Source: Streptosporangium saharense
Lineage (GTDB): Bacteria; Actinomycetota; Actinomycetes; Streptosporangiales; Streptosporangiaceae
DNA: 64,000 nt
NCBI RefSeq assembly: GCF_014203715.1
Contig: NZ_JACHJP010000003.1
Coordinates: forward strand, 124,001-188,000
Reading direction: 5' to 3'
Below the pieces are notes generated by a model. The model was not told where the DNA came from. It made no database searches and was given only the letters and a program-made list of their open reading frames with translations. Position 1 is the first letter of the stretch. Every line of letters starts with the position of its first letter. Below are positions 17,596-26,902 of the stretch, piece after piece. The position numbers and the translations under genes were made by a program.

Positions 17596-19668
17596 GTGAC
17601 CGCAGTTAGCGCGGAGAAGGGCTATACGGCGCGCCATCTGTCGGTGCTTGAAGGTCTTGAAGCCGTCCGCAAACGCCCGGGCATGTACATCGGGTCGACC
17701 GACAGCCGCGGTCTCATGCACTGCCTCTGGGAGATCGTGGACAACGGGGTCGACGAGGCCCTGGCCGGATACTGCACCCGCATCGAGGTCGAGCTGCACG
17801 CCGACGGCTCGATCGAGGTCCGTGACAACGGTCGTGGCATCCCGGTGGACATCGAGCCCAAGAGCGGCCTGGCCGGAGTCGAGCTGGTCTACACCAAGCT
17901 GCACGCCGGAGGTAAGTTCGGCGGCGGCTCCTACGGTGCCTCCGGTGGCCTGCACGGCGTCGGCGCCTCCGTGGTGAACGCCCTGTCCTCCCGCCTGGAC
18001 GTCGAGGTGGACCGTGACGGCCGGATCCACGAGATCAGCTTCCGCAGGGGTGTGCCCGGCGTCTTCGACGGGGACGGCCCCTCGGCCAAGTTCAAGAAGA
18101 AGTCCGGCCTGCGCGACGGCGGCCCGCTCGCCCGCAAGGGCACCGGCACCCGCGTCCGCTTCTGGCTGGACCACCAGATCTTCCTGCCCGAGGCGGAGGT
18201 CTCCCTCGACGAGATCCACGTACGGCTCCGCCAGACGGCCTTCCTCGTCCCCGGCCTGACCCTCACGGTGCGTGACAGCCGTGGTGAGGAGGTCGCCGAG
18301 GAGGAGTTCCGCTTCGACGGGGGCATCTCGGAGTTCACCGAGTTCCTGGCCCGTGACGAGGCCCTGTGCGAGGTGCTGCGCCTGCAGGGCGTCGGCCACT
18401 TCCACGAGACCGTCCCGGTCCTCGACGAGCTGGGGCACATGACACCGACCCAGGTGCAGCGTGAGCTCACCGTGGACGTCGCGCTGCGCTGGGGCAAGGG
18501 CTACGACAGCACCGTCAGGTCCTTCGTCAACGTGATCGCCACCCCCAAGGGCGGCACCCACGTCAACGGCCTTGAGCGGGCCCTGGTCCGCACGCTGAAC
18601 GAGCTGCTCCGTGAGACCCGGCTGCTGAAGAACGGCGACGCCCCGGTCACCAGGGAGGACATCCTGGAGGGCCTCACCGGGGTCGTCACGGTGCGGGTGC
18701 CGGAGCCCCAGTTCGAGGGGCAGACCAAGGAGGTCCTCGGCACCTCGGCCGCCTCCAGGATCGTCGCCCACGTCGTCTCCCGGGACCTCAGGGAGATCTT
18801 CACCAACCCGCCCCGCGGCGCCAAGCAGCAGCTGCGCGCGGTGCTGGAGAAGATCACCGCGGCGGCCAAGGCCAGGATCGCCGCCCGTGAGCACCGTGAC
18901 AACCAGCGGCGCAAGACCGCCCTGGAGAACTCCGCGCTCCCGGCCAAGCTGGTCGACTGCCGCAGTGACGACGTCGACCGCAGCGAGTTGTTCATCGTCG
19001 AGGGTGACTCGGCGCTCGGCACCGCCCGCGCGGCCCGCGACTCGGAGTTCCAGGCGCTGCTGCCGATCCGCGGCAAGATCCTGAACGTGCAGAAGGCGTC
19101 CGTCGCCGACATGCTCAAGAACGCCGAGTGCGCCGCGATCATCCAGGTCGTCGGTGCGGGATCGGGACGCTCGTTCGACATCGAGGCGGCCCGCTACGGC
19201 AAGATCATCCTGATGGCCGACGCCGACGTCGACGGCGCGCACATCCGGTGCCTGCTGCTGACGCTCTTCCACCGCTACATGCGGCCGATGGTCGAGGCGG
19301 GCAGGGTCTTCGCCGCGGTGCCGCCGCTGCACCGCATCGAGGTCACCAACCCGGGACGCGGCCAGGACAAGTACGTCTACTGCTACTCCGACGCCGAACT
19401 GCACCGGGTCCTGCGTGACCTGGAGCGCAGGGGCAAGCGCTGGAAGGACCCGGTCCAGCGTTACAAGGGCCTGGGCGAGATGGACGCCGACCAGCTGGCC
19501 GAGACCACGATGGAGCCCCGGCGCAGGACGTTGCGCAGGGTCAGGATCGAGGACGTCCAGGAGGCCGAGCGCATCTTCGACCTGCTGATGGGCAGCGACG
19601 TGGCCCCGCGCAGGGAGTTCATCGTGGGCAGCGCGGCCGAGGTCGACCGCGACCACATCGACGCCTGA
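17596..19668 (+). CDS. parE: DNA topoisomerase IV subunit B (ParE/GyrB type IIA)
   Basis: ATPase subunit of a type IIA topoisomerase that decatenates or relaxes DNA with ParC. The 690-residue protein has the GHKL ATPase fold: EIVDNGVDEALAG (Mg-binding Glu/Asn), DNGRGIPVD, and GGLHGVGASVVNALS; the transducer domain; then TOPRIM with FIVEGDSALGTARAARDSEF, GKILNV and MADADVDGAHIR. Three in-frame GTGs lie at 17584, 17590 and 17596; the last is chosen because GGGAG sits 5 nt upstream. A TAAGCT -10-like hexamer lies at 17557-17562. GyrB cannot be excluded from this gene alone, but linkage to the principal sigma gene and a separate ParC-like gene nearby favours topoisomerase IV. Confidence 0.9.
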   Translation: MTAVSAEKGYTARHLSVLEGLEAVRKRPGMYIGSTDSRGLMHCLWEIVDNGVDEALAGYCTRIEVELHADGSIEVRDNGRGIPVDIEPKSGLAGVELVYTKLHAGGKFGGGSYGASGGLHGVGASVVNALSSRLDVEVDRDGRIHEISFRRGVPGVFDGDGPSAKFKKKSGLRDGGPLARKGTGTRVRFWLDHQIFLPEAEVSLDEIHVRLRQTAFLVPGLTLTVRDSRGEEVAEEEFRFDGGISEFTEFLARDEALCEVLRLQGVGHFHETVPVLDELGHMTPTQVQRELTVDVALRWGKGYDSTVRSFVNVIATPKGGTHVNGLERALVRTLNELLRETRLLKNGDAPVTREDILEGLTGVVTVRVPEPQFEGQTKEVLGTSAASRIVAHVVSRDLREIFTNPPRGAKQQLRAVLEKITAAAKARIAAREHRDNQRRKTALENSALPAKLVDCRSDDVDRSELFIVEGDSALGTARAARDSEFQALLPIRGKILNVQKASVADMLKNAECAAIIQVVGAGSGRSFDIEAARYGKIILMADADVDGAHIRCLLLTLFHRYMRPMVEAGRVFAAVPPLHRIEVTNPGRGQDKYVYCYSDAELHRVLRDLERRGKRWKDPVQRYKGLGEMDADQLAETTMEPRRRTLRRVRIEDVQEAERIFDLLMGSDVAPRREFIVGSAAEVDRDHIDA

Positions 19669-19714
19669 GGCGCCTGAGGCGCCTGAGGCGCCTGAGGCGC
19701 CTGAGGCGCCTGAG
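19663..19714. repeat. 9-bp tandem repeat (GCCTGAGGC) x 5.8 at the parE stop codon
   Basis: Five complete and one partial copy of GCCTGAGGC run head to tail. The first copy supplies the last Ala codon and the TGA of parE. Because the unit is three codons long, every copy carries a TGA in the parE frame. Confidence 0.95.
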
Positions 19715-19731
19715 ACATCCGAAGCACGGGA

Positions 19732-19762
19732 AGGGCCGGTCCCCGGGAAGGGGACCGGCCCT
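19732..19762. terminator. Bidirectional terminator between parE and carbonic anhydrase
   Basis: Perfect 13-bp inverted repeat (AGGGCCGGTCCCC / GGGGACCGGCCCT) with a 5-nt loop, placed between the two convergent stop codons. Confidence 0.8.
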
Positions 19763-19765
19763 CTC

Positions 19766-20260
19766 TCACACCTCGACGGGCAGGATCTTCCCCGTGCGCA
19801 CGTCGTAGACGGCGCCACCGACCGACAGGCCATTGGGCAGGAACGGGCTGGTCCTGATGCGCGTCAGGTCGTGACGCAGGGCCGCGCTCTGGTCGGGCAC
19901 GGTGTGGAACTCCAGGCTGCGGGTGTCGACGCCGCGCTCCGCGGCGAGCTTGTGCACGTCGTCGTCGGTGGCCTTCGACATGCCGCAGTCGGTGTGCGGC
20001 ATGACGAGCACCCGGTTCACCCCCAGCAGGTAGACCGCGAGCACCAGCGTCCTCAGGACGTCGTCGGTGACCCGGGCGCCCGCGTTTCGCAGGATCTTCG
20101 CGTCCCCGGCTTTCAGGCCGAACAGCCCGAGCGGGTCGATCCGCGAGTCCATGCAGGTGACAACCGCGAGGCCGCGGGCTGCCGTGCCGGTGAGCTCGGA
20201 GTCGGTGAACGTGGCGGAGAACTCCTCGTTTGCGGCCAGAAGGTCGTCGAAGGCACCCAC
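19766..20260 (-). CDS. Beta-class carbonic anhydrase
   Basis: Interconverts CO2 and bicarbonate in the cytoplasm, supplying carboxylases. The 164-residue protein has the beta-class zinc site: Cys36 in TCMDSR (with Asp38 and Arg40 of the catalytic dyad), His89 and Cys92 in PHTDCGM. The short length matches the small actinobacterial/Mycobacterium type that ends with GGAVYDVRTGKILPV. GTG 20260 follows GAAAGGTGTTTGC, a usable ribosome site. A 13-bp dyad GGATT-GAT-AATCC lies 30-40 bp upstream at 20290-20302 and may be regulatory. Confidence 0.9.
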   Translation of the reverse strand: MGAFDDLLAANEEFSATFTDSELTGTAARGLAVVTCMDSRIDPLGLFGLKAGDAKILRNAGARVTDDVLRTLVLAVYLLGVNRVLVMPHTDCGMSKATDDDVHKLAAERGVDTRSLEFHTVPDQSAALRHDLTRIRTSPFLPNGLSVGGAVYDVRTGKILPVEV

Positions 20261-20435
20261 GCAAACACCTTTCGGTCGGCGGAAACTATGGATTGATAAT
20301 CCCTCATGCGGCTTTCCTGATGCCTTCCGGGGCGGCCTTCTTCACCTGGACTTCATCCCGTGGGGAAAGATCCCACCATCTCCCCTCACGATGGGTGATG
20401 ATGTCGTGACGCAGAGTCCGGATTTTGGGGGAGTC

Positions 20436-20753
20436 ATGGGCAGGATCGCATCGCTGGCCGAATACCTGCGTGCGCAGGCCAGGCGGAGACTGGACCGGGT
20501 GGAGACCCGCGACGGGGGCCGTAACGCGCGTTCGGCGCTCGCCCTGCTCGACGCGGCGATCTACACCGAGTCTCTCGGCGAGGACGACCCGCTGGTCGAG
20601 GTGCTCGCGGAGGCGGGGTGTTTCGGTCCGCACGGTTTCGACGACTTCCAGCCCGGCGAGCAGGTCGCGCGGCTCATCCGCTCCTGGGAGTCGGGGGAGC
20701 CCTGGCAACTGCTGATGGCGATCAGGTTCGCCCTGCAGACCTCACCCGCCTGA
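20436..20753 (+). CDS. Hypothetical protein, 105 aa
   Basis: I do not recognise this family. The 105-residue product is soluble and largely helical, with a basic N-terminal helix (LAEYLRAQARRRLDRVET) and an acidic C-terminal half ending in an LLMAIRFAL helix. ATG 20436 is chosen because TTGGGGGAGTC is a strong ribosome site; an upstream ATG at 20391 lacks one. Codon use is normal for the window, and a hairpin at 20758-20802 follows directly, so it looks like a real monocistronic gene. Confidence 0.65.
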   Translation: MGRIASLAEYLRAQARRRLDRVETRDGGRNARSALALLDAAIYTESLGEDDPLVEVLAEAGCFGPHGFDDFQPGEQVARLIRSWESGEPWQLLMAIRFALQTSPA

Positions 20754-20757
20754 GCGT

Positions 20758-20802
20758 GCCGCGCCGTACGGCAGGGGAGCGTTTTCAGGGGTACGGCGCG
20801 GC
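20758..20802 (+). terminator. Long-loop hairpin after the 105-aa gene
   Basis: Perfect 12-bp inverted repeat GCCGCGCCGTAC / GTACGGCGCGGC with a 21-nt loop, starting 4 bp after the stop codon. Confidence 0.6.
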
Positions 20803-20882
20803 CTGGGCGGTGGTGGTGTGACGCGGGTGTGCGGGGGAAGGACAGCCGCGTAATTTCGTCGTTGGTGTTTTTGGGAGGGACC

Positions 20883-21263
20883 ATGGCAATCGCGCGTATG
20901 CGGTCGGTCGTCCTCGACTGTCCGGATCCGAAGAGCCTGGCCGACTTCTACGGTGCCGTCCTGGGGTGGGAGACGGCCTCGGTCGAGGACGACTGGGTGG
21001 TCCTGACCGACGGGCGGAGCAGGCTCTGTTTCCAGTTGGCCGAGGACTACCGGCCGCCGAGCTGGCCCGGTGCGGAGAGCCCCCAGCAGTTCCACCTCGA
21101 CCTCACCGTGGACGACATGGAGAAGGGCGAGGCCGGGGTGCTCGCGCTCGGCGCGGTCAAGCACGCCCACCAGCCGAGTGAGGACGACAGTTTCCGCGTC
21201 TTCCTCGACCCGGTCGGGCACCCGTTCTGCCTCTGCGTGGGAGAGCCCTCTCACACCGGGTGA
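20883..21263 (+). CDS. VOC-family (glyoxalase/bleomycin-resistance fold) protein
   Basis: A 126-residue vicinal-oxygen-chelate protein with two beta-alpha-beta-beta-beta halves: MRSVVLDCPDPKSLADFYGA with LGWE in the first and HLDLTVDDMEKGEAGVLALG with VFLDPVGHPFCLC in the second. The family includes glyoxalases, dioxygenases and drug-binding proteins; metal ligands cannot be assigned with confidence and the substrate is unknown. ATG 20883 follows GGGAGGGACC. It converges with parC, with two hairpins between. Confidence 0.85.
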   Translation: MAIARMRSVVLDCPDPKSLADFYGAVLGWETASVEDDWVVLTDGRSRLCFQLAEDYRPPSWPGAESPQQFHLDLTVDDMEKGEAGVLALGAVKHAHQPSEDDSFRVFLDPVGHPFCLCVGEPSHTG

Positions 21264-21287
21264 TTGCCAGGCCGGAAAAGGGGACAG

Positions 21288-21309
21288 GGAGGGCCCTGAA
21301 GGGCCCTCC
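21288..21309. terminator. Hairpin 1 between VOC gene and parC
   Basis: 10-bp inverted repeat GGAGGGCCCT / AGGGCCCTCC with a 2-nt centre, 24 bp after the VOC stop. Likely terminator for the rightward transcript. Confidence 0.55.
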
Positions 21310-21341
21310 AGGCTCTCCCGCGGGGTAAGCCGGGAAAAACC

Positions 21342-21367
21342 CCCGCCCTACGGGCTGTGAGGGCGGG
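21342..21367. terminator. Hairpin 2 between VOC gene and parC
   Basis: 8-bp inverted repeat CCCGCCCT / AGGGCGGG with a 10-nt loop, preceded on the plus strand by an A run and located 25 bp after the parC stop on the minus strand. Confidence 0.5.
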
Positions 21368-21392
21368 AGAGGGCTCCCGGAGGACGGAAGGT

Positions 21393-23870
21393 TCAGCTCT
21401 CGGCGGGGGGCTCGTCGCCGGAGGCGCCGAGGGAGCCGCCGACGGCCGCCACGGTGTGGGTGAGGCGCAGGCCCGACCCGTCGCGGCGGCCAAGCTCCTC
21501 GGGAAGCGGGACGGGCTTGCCGACGGTCGAGACGGCGCGCACCGGGGCGGGACCCGCCCAGGCGAGCAGCAGGACGTCCTCGCCCTTGAGGAAGCGCTGG
21601 GCCCGCACCCCGCCGGTGGCCCTGCCCTTGGGGGGATACTCGGCGTAGTCGGAGATCTTCGCGCCGCCGATCTGGGTGCCGGGCAGCGCGGTCGAGGAGC
21701 CCGCGATCGTCACGACCCTGGACTCACGGGTGGGATCGACCACGCCGAACCAGATCACCCGGGCGTCCCCGTCGAGGCGGATGCCCGCCATGCCGCCCGC
21801 GGGACGGCCCTGCGGACGGACGCTCGTCGCGGGATAACGCAGCAGCTGGGCCTCGGAGGTGATGAAGACCAGGTCGTGGTCCTCCGAGGTCAGCTCGGCG
21901 GCCCCCACCACGGTGTCGCCCTCCTTCAGCCCGATGACCTCGAAGTCGTCACGGTTGGCTGGATAGTCGGGGACGACCCGTTTCACCACGCCCTGCGCGG
22001 TGCCCAGGGCCAGACCGGGGCCCTCGGGATCGAGCGAGCCGAGGCCCACGACCGTCTCGCCCTGCTCCAACGTGACGTACTCGGAGACGGGATGGCCGCC
22101 GGACAGCGACGGCGGGCTGTTGGTCGGCGGAAGCGTCGGCAGGTCGACGACCTGGACCCGGATCATCCGGCCCAGGTTGGTGACCACTCCGACCTCCCCC
22201 CTGACCGTGCTGCGCACCACGGACACCAGCACGTCGTGCGCCGAGCGCTCGCCGCCGGCGGGCAGTGGGGAGGCGTCAGCCGTACGGGCCAGCAGGCCGG
22301 TTGAGGAGAACAGGACCAGGCACGGGTCGTCGGCGACCTCAAGGGGCACCGAGACGTTCCTGGCGACGCCCGAGGACTCCAGCAGGACCGTACGGCGGGG
22401 CGTGCCGAAGGTCTTGGAGACCTGCGCCAGCTCGTCGGAGACGACCTTGCGGAGTTTGGTCTCCGAGGCGAGGATCTCGCTCAGCTCGGCGATCTCCGCC
22501 TCCAGGGTCGCCTTCTCCTGGTCGAGTTCGAGCTTGTCGAAACGCGTCAGGCGGCGCAGTGGGGTGTCCAGGATGTAGACGGCCTGGGTCTCCGACAGCG
22601 CGAAGGTCTCGATCAGCCGCTGGCGGGCCTGGCTCGAGTCGTCGGAGGAACGGATGACCTGGATGACCCTGTCGATGTCGAGCAGGGCGATGATCAGGCC
22701 CTCGACGAGGTGCAGACGCTCCTCCCGCTTGCGCCTGCGGTACAGGGAACGGCGCCTGGTGACGTCGATGCGGTGGTCGACGTAGACCTGGAGCAGCTCG
22801 CGCAGGCCCAGCGTGCGCGGCTCGCCGTCGACCAGCGCCACGTTGTTGATGCCAAAGGTCTCCTCCATCGGCGTCAGCCGGTACAGCTCCTCCAGCACGG
22901 CCTCGGGGATGAAGCCGTTCTTGATCTCGATGACCAGGCGCAGGCCCTTGTGCCGGTCGCTGAGGTCCTTCAGGTCGGAGATGCCCTGGAGCTTCTTGGC
23001 GGTGACCAGCTCCTTGATCTTGGTGACCACCCGCTCGGGGCCGACGTTGAAGGGCAGCTCGGTGACGACGATGCCCTTGCGCCTGGGGCTGACCTGCTCG
23101 ACGGCGCACCTGGCGCGCATCCTGAAGGTGCCGCGGCCCTTGGCGTAGGCGTCGCGGATGCCGTCGAGGCCGATGATCGTGCCGCCGGTCGGCAGGTCAG
23201 GGCCGGGCACGAAACGCATCAGGTCGTCGAGCGTCGCGTCGGGCTTCTTGATCAGGTGGCGGGCGGCGGCGACGACCTCGACCAGGTTGTGCGGCGCCAT
23301 GTTGGTCGCCATGCCGACCGCGATGCCGGTCGCGCCGTTGACCAGCAGGTTCGGGAAAGCCGACGGCATGACCGTGGGCTCGGTCTCCTGCCCGTCGTAG
23401 TTGGGCTTGAAGTCGACGGTGTCCTCGTCGATCGACTGCACCATCGACATGGCCGCCGCGGCCAGCCTCGCCTCGGTGTAGCGCATCGCGGCGGGCAGGT
23501 CGTCGGGGGAGCCGAAGTTGCCGTGCCCGTCCACCAGGGGCAGCCGCATGGAGAACGGCTGCGCCATGCGCACCAGGGCGTCGTAGATGGCGGTGTCGCC
23601 GTGCGGATGCAGCTTGCCCATCACGTCGCCGACGACCCGCGACGACTTCACGTGCCCCCGGTCAGGGCGCAGGCCCATCTCGCTCATGGAGTAGAGGATG
23701 CGGCGCTGGACCGGCTTGAGGCCGTCCCTGGCGTCCGGCAGCGCACGCTGGTAGATGACCGAGTAGGCGTATTCGAGGAAGCTGGTGCGCATCTCGGCGG
23801 AGACGTCGATGTCGACGATCCGCTCCTCGAAGTCACCGTCGGTCGGGGGTGTGGTCGTCCGTCGGGCCAT
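21393..23870 (-). CDS. parC: DNA topoisomerase IV subunit A (ParC/GyrA type)
   Basis: DNA-breakage subunit of the type IIA topoisomerase, 825 residues. The winged-helix breakage domain begins after residue 30 ([20 protein letters not shown]), with the quinolone-pocket segment [17 protein letters not shown] and the catalytic Tyr in [10 protein letters not shown] near residue 130. The C-terminal beta-pinwheel is present (repeated '[15 protein letters not shown]'-like blades) but lacks a clear GyrA box, which fits ParC rather than GyrA. ATG 23870 follows AGGAAAAACTG. It faces parE across a ~1.7 kb interval holding three unrelated genes, the same separated arrangement seen in other actinomycetes. 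Confidence 0.9.
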   Translation of the reverse strand: MARRTTTPPTDGDFEERIVDIDVSAEMRTSFLEYAYSVIYQRALPDARDGLKPVQRRILYSMSEMGLRPDRGHVKSSRVVGDVMGKLHPHGDTAIYDALVRMAQPFSMRLPLVDGHGNFGSPDDLPAAMRYTEARLAAAAMSMVQSIDEDTVDFKPNYDGQETEPTVMPSAFPNLLVNGATGIAVGMATNMAPHNLVEVVAAARHLIKKPDATLDDLMRFVPGPDLPTGGTIIGLDGIRDAYAKGRGTFRMRARCAVEQVSPRRKGIVVTELPFNVGPERVVTKIKELVTAKKLQGISDLKDLSDRHKGLRLVIEIKNGFIPEAVLEELYRLTPMEETFGINNVALVDGEPRTLGLRELLQVYVDHRIDVTRRRSLYRRRKREERLHLVEGLIIALLDIDRVIQVIRSSDDSSQARQRLIETFALSETQAVYILDTPLRRLTRFDKLELDQEKATLEAEIAELSEILASETKLRKVVSDELAQVSKTFGTPRRTVLLESSGVARNVSVPLEVADDPCLVLFSSTGLLARTADASPLPAGGERSAHDVLVSVVRSTVRGEVGVVTNLGRMIRVQVVDLPTLPPTNSPPSLSGGHPVSEYVTLEQGETVVGLGSLDPEGPGLALGTAQGVVKRVVPDYPANRDDFEVIGLKEGDTVVGAAELTSEDHDLVFITSEAQLLRYPATSVRPQGRPAGGMAGIRLDGDARVIWFGVVDPTRESRVVTIAGSSTALPGTQIGGAKISDYAEYPPKGRATGGVRAQRFLKGEDVLLLAWAGPAPVRAVSTVGKPVPLPEELGRRDGSGLRLTHTVAAVGGSLGASGDEPPAES

Positions 23871-24061
23871 CAGTTTTTCCTGCGCGGGCGCCTCGGTTTT
23901 CTGCCGAGGGAGAGCGCATCCTCCTTTGAGTCCTCGTGGTGTGGTTCAGCCTGGGTGCCGGGCGGGCGTCGGAGGCTCGGTGGTGGCGGTCCCCGATCGA
24001 CGTGACCGTACATCGTGTGGAGTCCCGCCACCATACTCACCGTGGCCGACACTCCCCGCGT

Positions 24062-24661
24062 TCACTGTTCTTCCGGCCCCGCGCGGGGTCCCGCGCCGGG
24101 CCACGGACCGGGGGTGGTTCCCTCGTCCTCGTCCCCCGGGGCGCCGTGCCGGGTGTCGTAGAGCCGGAAGCCCCGGGCCCGGTAGTTGGCCAGGGCGTGC
24201 GGGCCGTCGAGGGAGCAGGTGTGCAGCCACACCCGCCGGGTGGGCTCACGGCCCTCGTGCCGGTCGGCGAGGTCCCAGGCGCGGGCCGTACCGGACTCAA
24301 GGAGACGGCCGCCCAGGCCCCTGCCCGTGGCCCAGGACATGAGGCCGAAGGAGCTGATCTCGACCTCCGCGTCCTGGCCGGGGGTGAGCTCGACGTAACC
24401 CGCCGGTGTGCCCCTGTGGTAGGCGACCCAGGTCTCCACGTCGCCGTCGAGCAGGTCCTTCCACTCCCGCCAGGTCCAGCGCAGCCTGTCCGTCCACTGC
24501 CAGTCGCCTCCGACGGCCGTGTAGAGGAACCTGCTGAACTCGGGGGAGACGATCTCGGCGCGCACGATGTCGGCCTCGATCGCGGGCGTTCCTGCCGGGA
24601 GCAGGTCCGAGCGCGAGGTCTGTTCGAGGTACCACGTTGTGACGTCCATGTTGAGATGCAT
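24062..24661 (-). CDS. GNAT-family N-acetyltransferase
   Basis: Acetyl-CoA-dependent acyltransferase fold of about 199 residues. The motif-A P-loop is seen in SFGLMSWATGRGLGGRLLESG, where GRGLGG binds CoA pyrophosphate, and 'LANYRARGFRLYDTR' gives the terminal motif B strand-helix. The acceptor is unknown. The start is uncertain: ATG 24661 or ATG 24649 (MDVTTWYLEQTS) lack good ribosome sites, and a longer frame from 24730 would overlap the promoter area of the divergent helicase gene. The extreme C-terminus is Pro/Gly-rich and probably unstructured. Confidence 0.75.
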   Translation of the reverse strand: MHLNMDVTTWYLEQTSRSDLLPAGTPAIEADIVRAEIVSPEFSRFLYTAVGGDWQWTDRLRWTWREWKDLLDGDVETWVAYHRGTPAGYVELTPGQDAEVEISSFGLMSWATGRGLGGRLLESGTARAWDLADRHEGREPTRRVWLHTCSLDGPHALANYRARGFRLYDTRHGAPGDEDEGTTPGPWPGAGPRAGPEEQ

Positions 24662-24753
24662 CAAACCACGACGTGGAACCAGGCAGGCCCGCCGAACGGC
24701 GACGGGACCCGGGTGAAGTGAAACGGTCACCCCGACCTGGTACCAATAGGCCG

Positions 24754-26856
24754 GTGAGCGAAGAGCAGATGCTGCGCGAAGAGGCAGAGGAGCGGCTGCG
24801 GGCCCTCGCCGGTGAGCACGCCCGGCTGCGCGAGGACCAGTGGGAGGCCATCAGGGCGCTGGTCGTGGACCGGCGCAGGGTGCTCGTGGTGCAGCGGACG
24901 GGCTGGGGCAAGTCGGCGGTCTACTTCATCGCGACCGCGCTCCTGCGCGAGCTGGGCGAGGGCCCGACCGTCATCGTCTCCCCCCTGCTCGCCCTGATGC
25001 GCAACCAGATCGCCGCCGCGGAGCGGGCCGGGATCAACGCGGTCACCGTCAACTCCGCCAACCCCGAGGAGTGGGAGCAGACCTACGGGCAGGTCGCCGA
25101 GGGCTTGGTCGACGTGCTCCTGGTCAGCCCGGAGCGGCTCAACAACCCCGAGTTCCGCGACCGGGTCCTGCCCGAGCTGGCCGAGAGCGCGGGCCTGGTC
25201 GTGGTGGACGAGGCGCACTGCATCTCCGACTGGGGTCACGACTTCAGGCCCGACTACCGCAGGCTGCGCACGCTGTTCCAGGACCTGCCCGAGGGTGTCC
25301 CGGTCCTGGCGACCACGGCGACGGCCAACGCCAGGGTCACCCACGACGTCGCCGAGCAGCTCAGCGCCGACGACACGCACTCCGGTGAGACCCTCGTCCT
25401 GCGCGGCCCGCTGGAGCGCGAGAGCCTCCACCTGAGTGTCGTACGGCTGCGCGGCGCGGAGCAGCGCCTGGCCTGGCTTGCCCAGACGCTGCACGAGCTG
25501 CCGGGCTCCGGCATCGTCTACACCCTCACCGTCGCCGCGGCCCAGGAGATCGCGGCCTACCTGCGGGAGCAGGGGCACGAGGTGCTGTCCTACTCGGGCC
25601 AGACCGAGCAGGCGGAACGGCTCGCCGCAGAGCAGGCCCTGCTCGACAACAAGATCAAGGCGCTGGTCGCGACGTCGGCCCTCGGGATGGGCTACGACAA
25701 GCCCGACCTCGGGTTCGTGGTCCACGTGGGCGCCCCGCAGTCCCCGGTCGCCTACTACCAGCAGGTCGGCAGGGCCGGGCGTGGGGTCGAGCGCGCGGAG
25801 GTGATCCTGCTTCCCGGCGCGGAGGACCGGGAGATCTGGGCTTATTTCGCCTCGCTCGCCTTCCCGCCGGAGCCCGTGGTGCGGGCCGTGCTCGACGCCC
25901 TGTCCGAGGGCGGGACGCTGTCCACGGCGGCGCTGGAGAACCGGGTCGATCTCAGCAGGAGCAGGCTGGAGACGATGCTCAAGGTCCTCGACGTGGACGG
26001 CGCGGTGCGCCGGGTCAAGGGCGGCTGGGAGGCCACCGGCGAGGAGTGGGCCTACGACGCGGGCCGCTACGCCCGGGTCACGGCCGAACGCGAGGCCGAG
26101 CAGCGGGCCATGCTCGACTACCTGGAGACCACCGAGTGCCGCGAGCGGTTCCTGCGGCTGCGCCTCGACGACGAGAGCGCCACGCCGTGCGGGCGCTGCG
26201 ACAACTGCACCGGCGCGCACCGCTCACCCGAGGTGGACGCGCGGGCGGTCGAGCGGGCGGCCGAGAGCCTGAGCCGCCCCGGGGTCGAGATCGAGGCGCG
26301 CAAGCAGTGGCCGAGCGGCCTGAGCGACCTCAGGGGGCGCATCAAGCCCGAGCTGGGGGCCGAGCCGGGCAGGGCGCTGGGCAGGCTGACCGACATCGGC
26401 TGGGGCAACAGGCTGCGCGGGCTGCTGGCCGAGGGCGCCCCCGACGGCCCGGTCCCCGACGACGTCTTCGCGGCCGTGGTCACGGTGCTCTCGCACTGGG
26501 AGTGGCGACACCGCCCGGCCGCGGTCGTCGCGGTTCCCTCGGCGAGCCGTCCCCAACTGGTCCGGAGCCTGGCCGAGCGGCTGGCCCAGGTGGGACGCCT
26601 GCCGTACCTGGGTGATCTGGGATATCGCTCCGGGCCTCCCGGGCGTCAGTTCAACAGCGCCCAGCGGGTCCAGGCGGTCCGTGCCACGCTGGCCATGCCC
26701 GCCGCGCTGTCCGAGGCCGTCGCGGAGGTGGGCGGGCCGGTGCTGCTGGTCGACGACCGTCTCGACACCGGCTGGACGCTGACCCTGGCCGCCGCCATGC
26801 TCCGCCACGCGGGTGCCCCAGCGGTGCTTCCGCTCACCCTCGCGGTCACGGCCTAG
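24754..26856 (+). CDS. RecQ-family helicase fused to a phosphoribosyltransferase-like domain
   Basis: ATP-dependent 3'-5' DNA helicase of 700 residues. Superfamily 2 motifs: Walker A TGWGKS (Lys53), motif II DEAH at 152-155, TATAN motif III, and motif VI QQVGRAGRG. The RecQ zinc site is complete with Cys462, 479, 482 and 485. Instead of a standard HRDC domain the C-terminal ~120 residues end in VLLVDDRLDTGWTLTLAAA (residues 663-681), the phosphate-binding loop of type I phosphoribosyltransferases. GTG 24754 is chosen because it begins a conserved N-terminus; TACCAAT lies 6 nt upstream, so the message may be leaderless. A second, conventional RecQ starts at 62991. Confidence 0.88.
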   Translation: MSEEQMLREEAEERLRALAGEHARLREDQWEAIRALVVDRRRVLVVQRTGWGKSAVYFIATALLRELGEGPTVIVSPLLALMRNQIAAAERAGINAVTVNSANPEEWEQTYGQVAEGLVDVLLVSPERLNNPEFRDRVLPELAESAGLVVVDEAHCISDWGHDFRPDYRRLRTLFQDLPEGVPVLATTATANARVTHDVAEQLSADDTHSGETLVLRGPLERESLHLSVVRLRGAEQRLAWLAQTLHELPGSGIVYTLTVAAAQEIAAYLREQGHEVLSYSGQTEQAERLAAEQALLDNKIKALVATSALGMGYDKPDLGFVVHVGAPQSPVAYYQQVGRAGRGVERAEVILLPGAEDREIWAYFASLAFPPEPVVRAVLDALSEGGTLSTAALENRVDLSRSRLETMLKVLDVDGAVRRVKGGWEATGEEWAYDAGRYARVTAEREAEQRAMLDYLETTECRERFLRLRLDDESATPCGRCDNCTGAHRSPEVDARAVERAAESLSRPGVEIEARKQWPSGLSDLRGRIKPELGAEPGRALGRLTDIGWGNRLRGLLAEGAPDGPVPDDVFAAVVTVLSHWEWRHRPAAVVAVPSASRPQLVRSLAERLAQVGRLPYLGDLGYRSGPPGRQFNSAQRVQAVRATLAMPAALSEAVAEVGGPVLLVDDRLDTGWTLTLAAAMLRHAGAPAVLPLTLAVTA

Positions 26857-26865
26857 AGACATGTG

Positions 26866-26894
26866 GAGGTACGGCCCGCGCAGGGCCGTACCTC
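26866..26894. terminator. Bidirectional terminator between helicase and PfkB genes
   Basis: Perfect 12-bp inverted repeat GAGGTACGGCCC / GGGCCGTACCTC with a 5-nt loop, 9 bp from either convergent stop codon. Confidence 0.8.
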
Positions 26895-26902
26895 AGAAAG
26901 AT

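Noticed and set aside
17398..19833. 811-codon open frame antisense to parE
   Set aside because: Mirror frame of a strongly conserved gene in GC-rich DNA; composition is Asp/Gln/Leu/Val/Gly-biased, matches no family and has no ribosome site.
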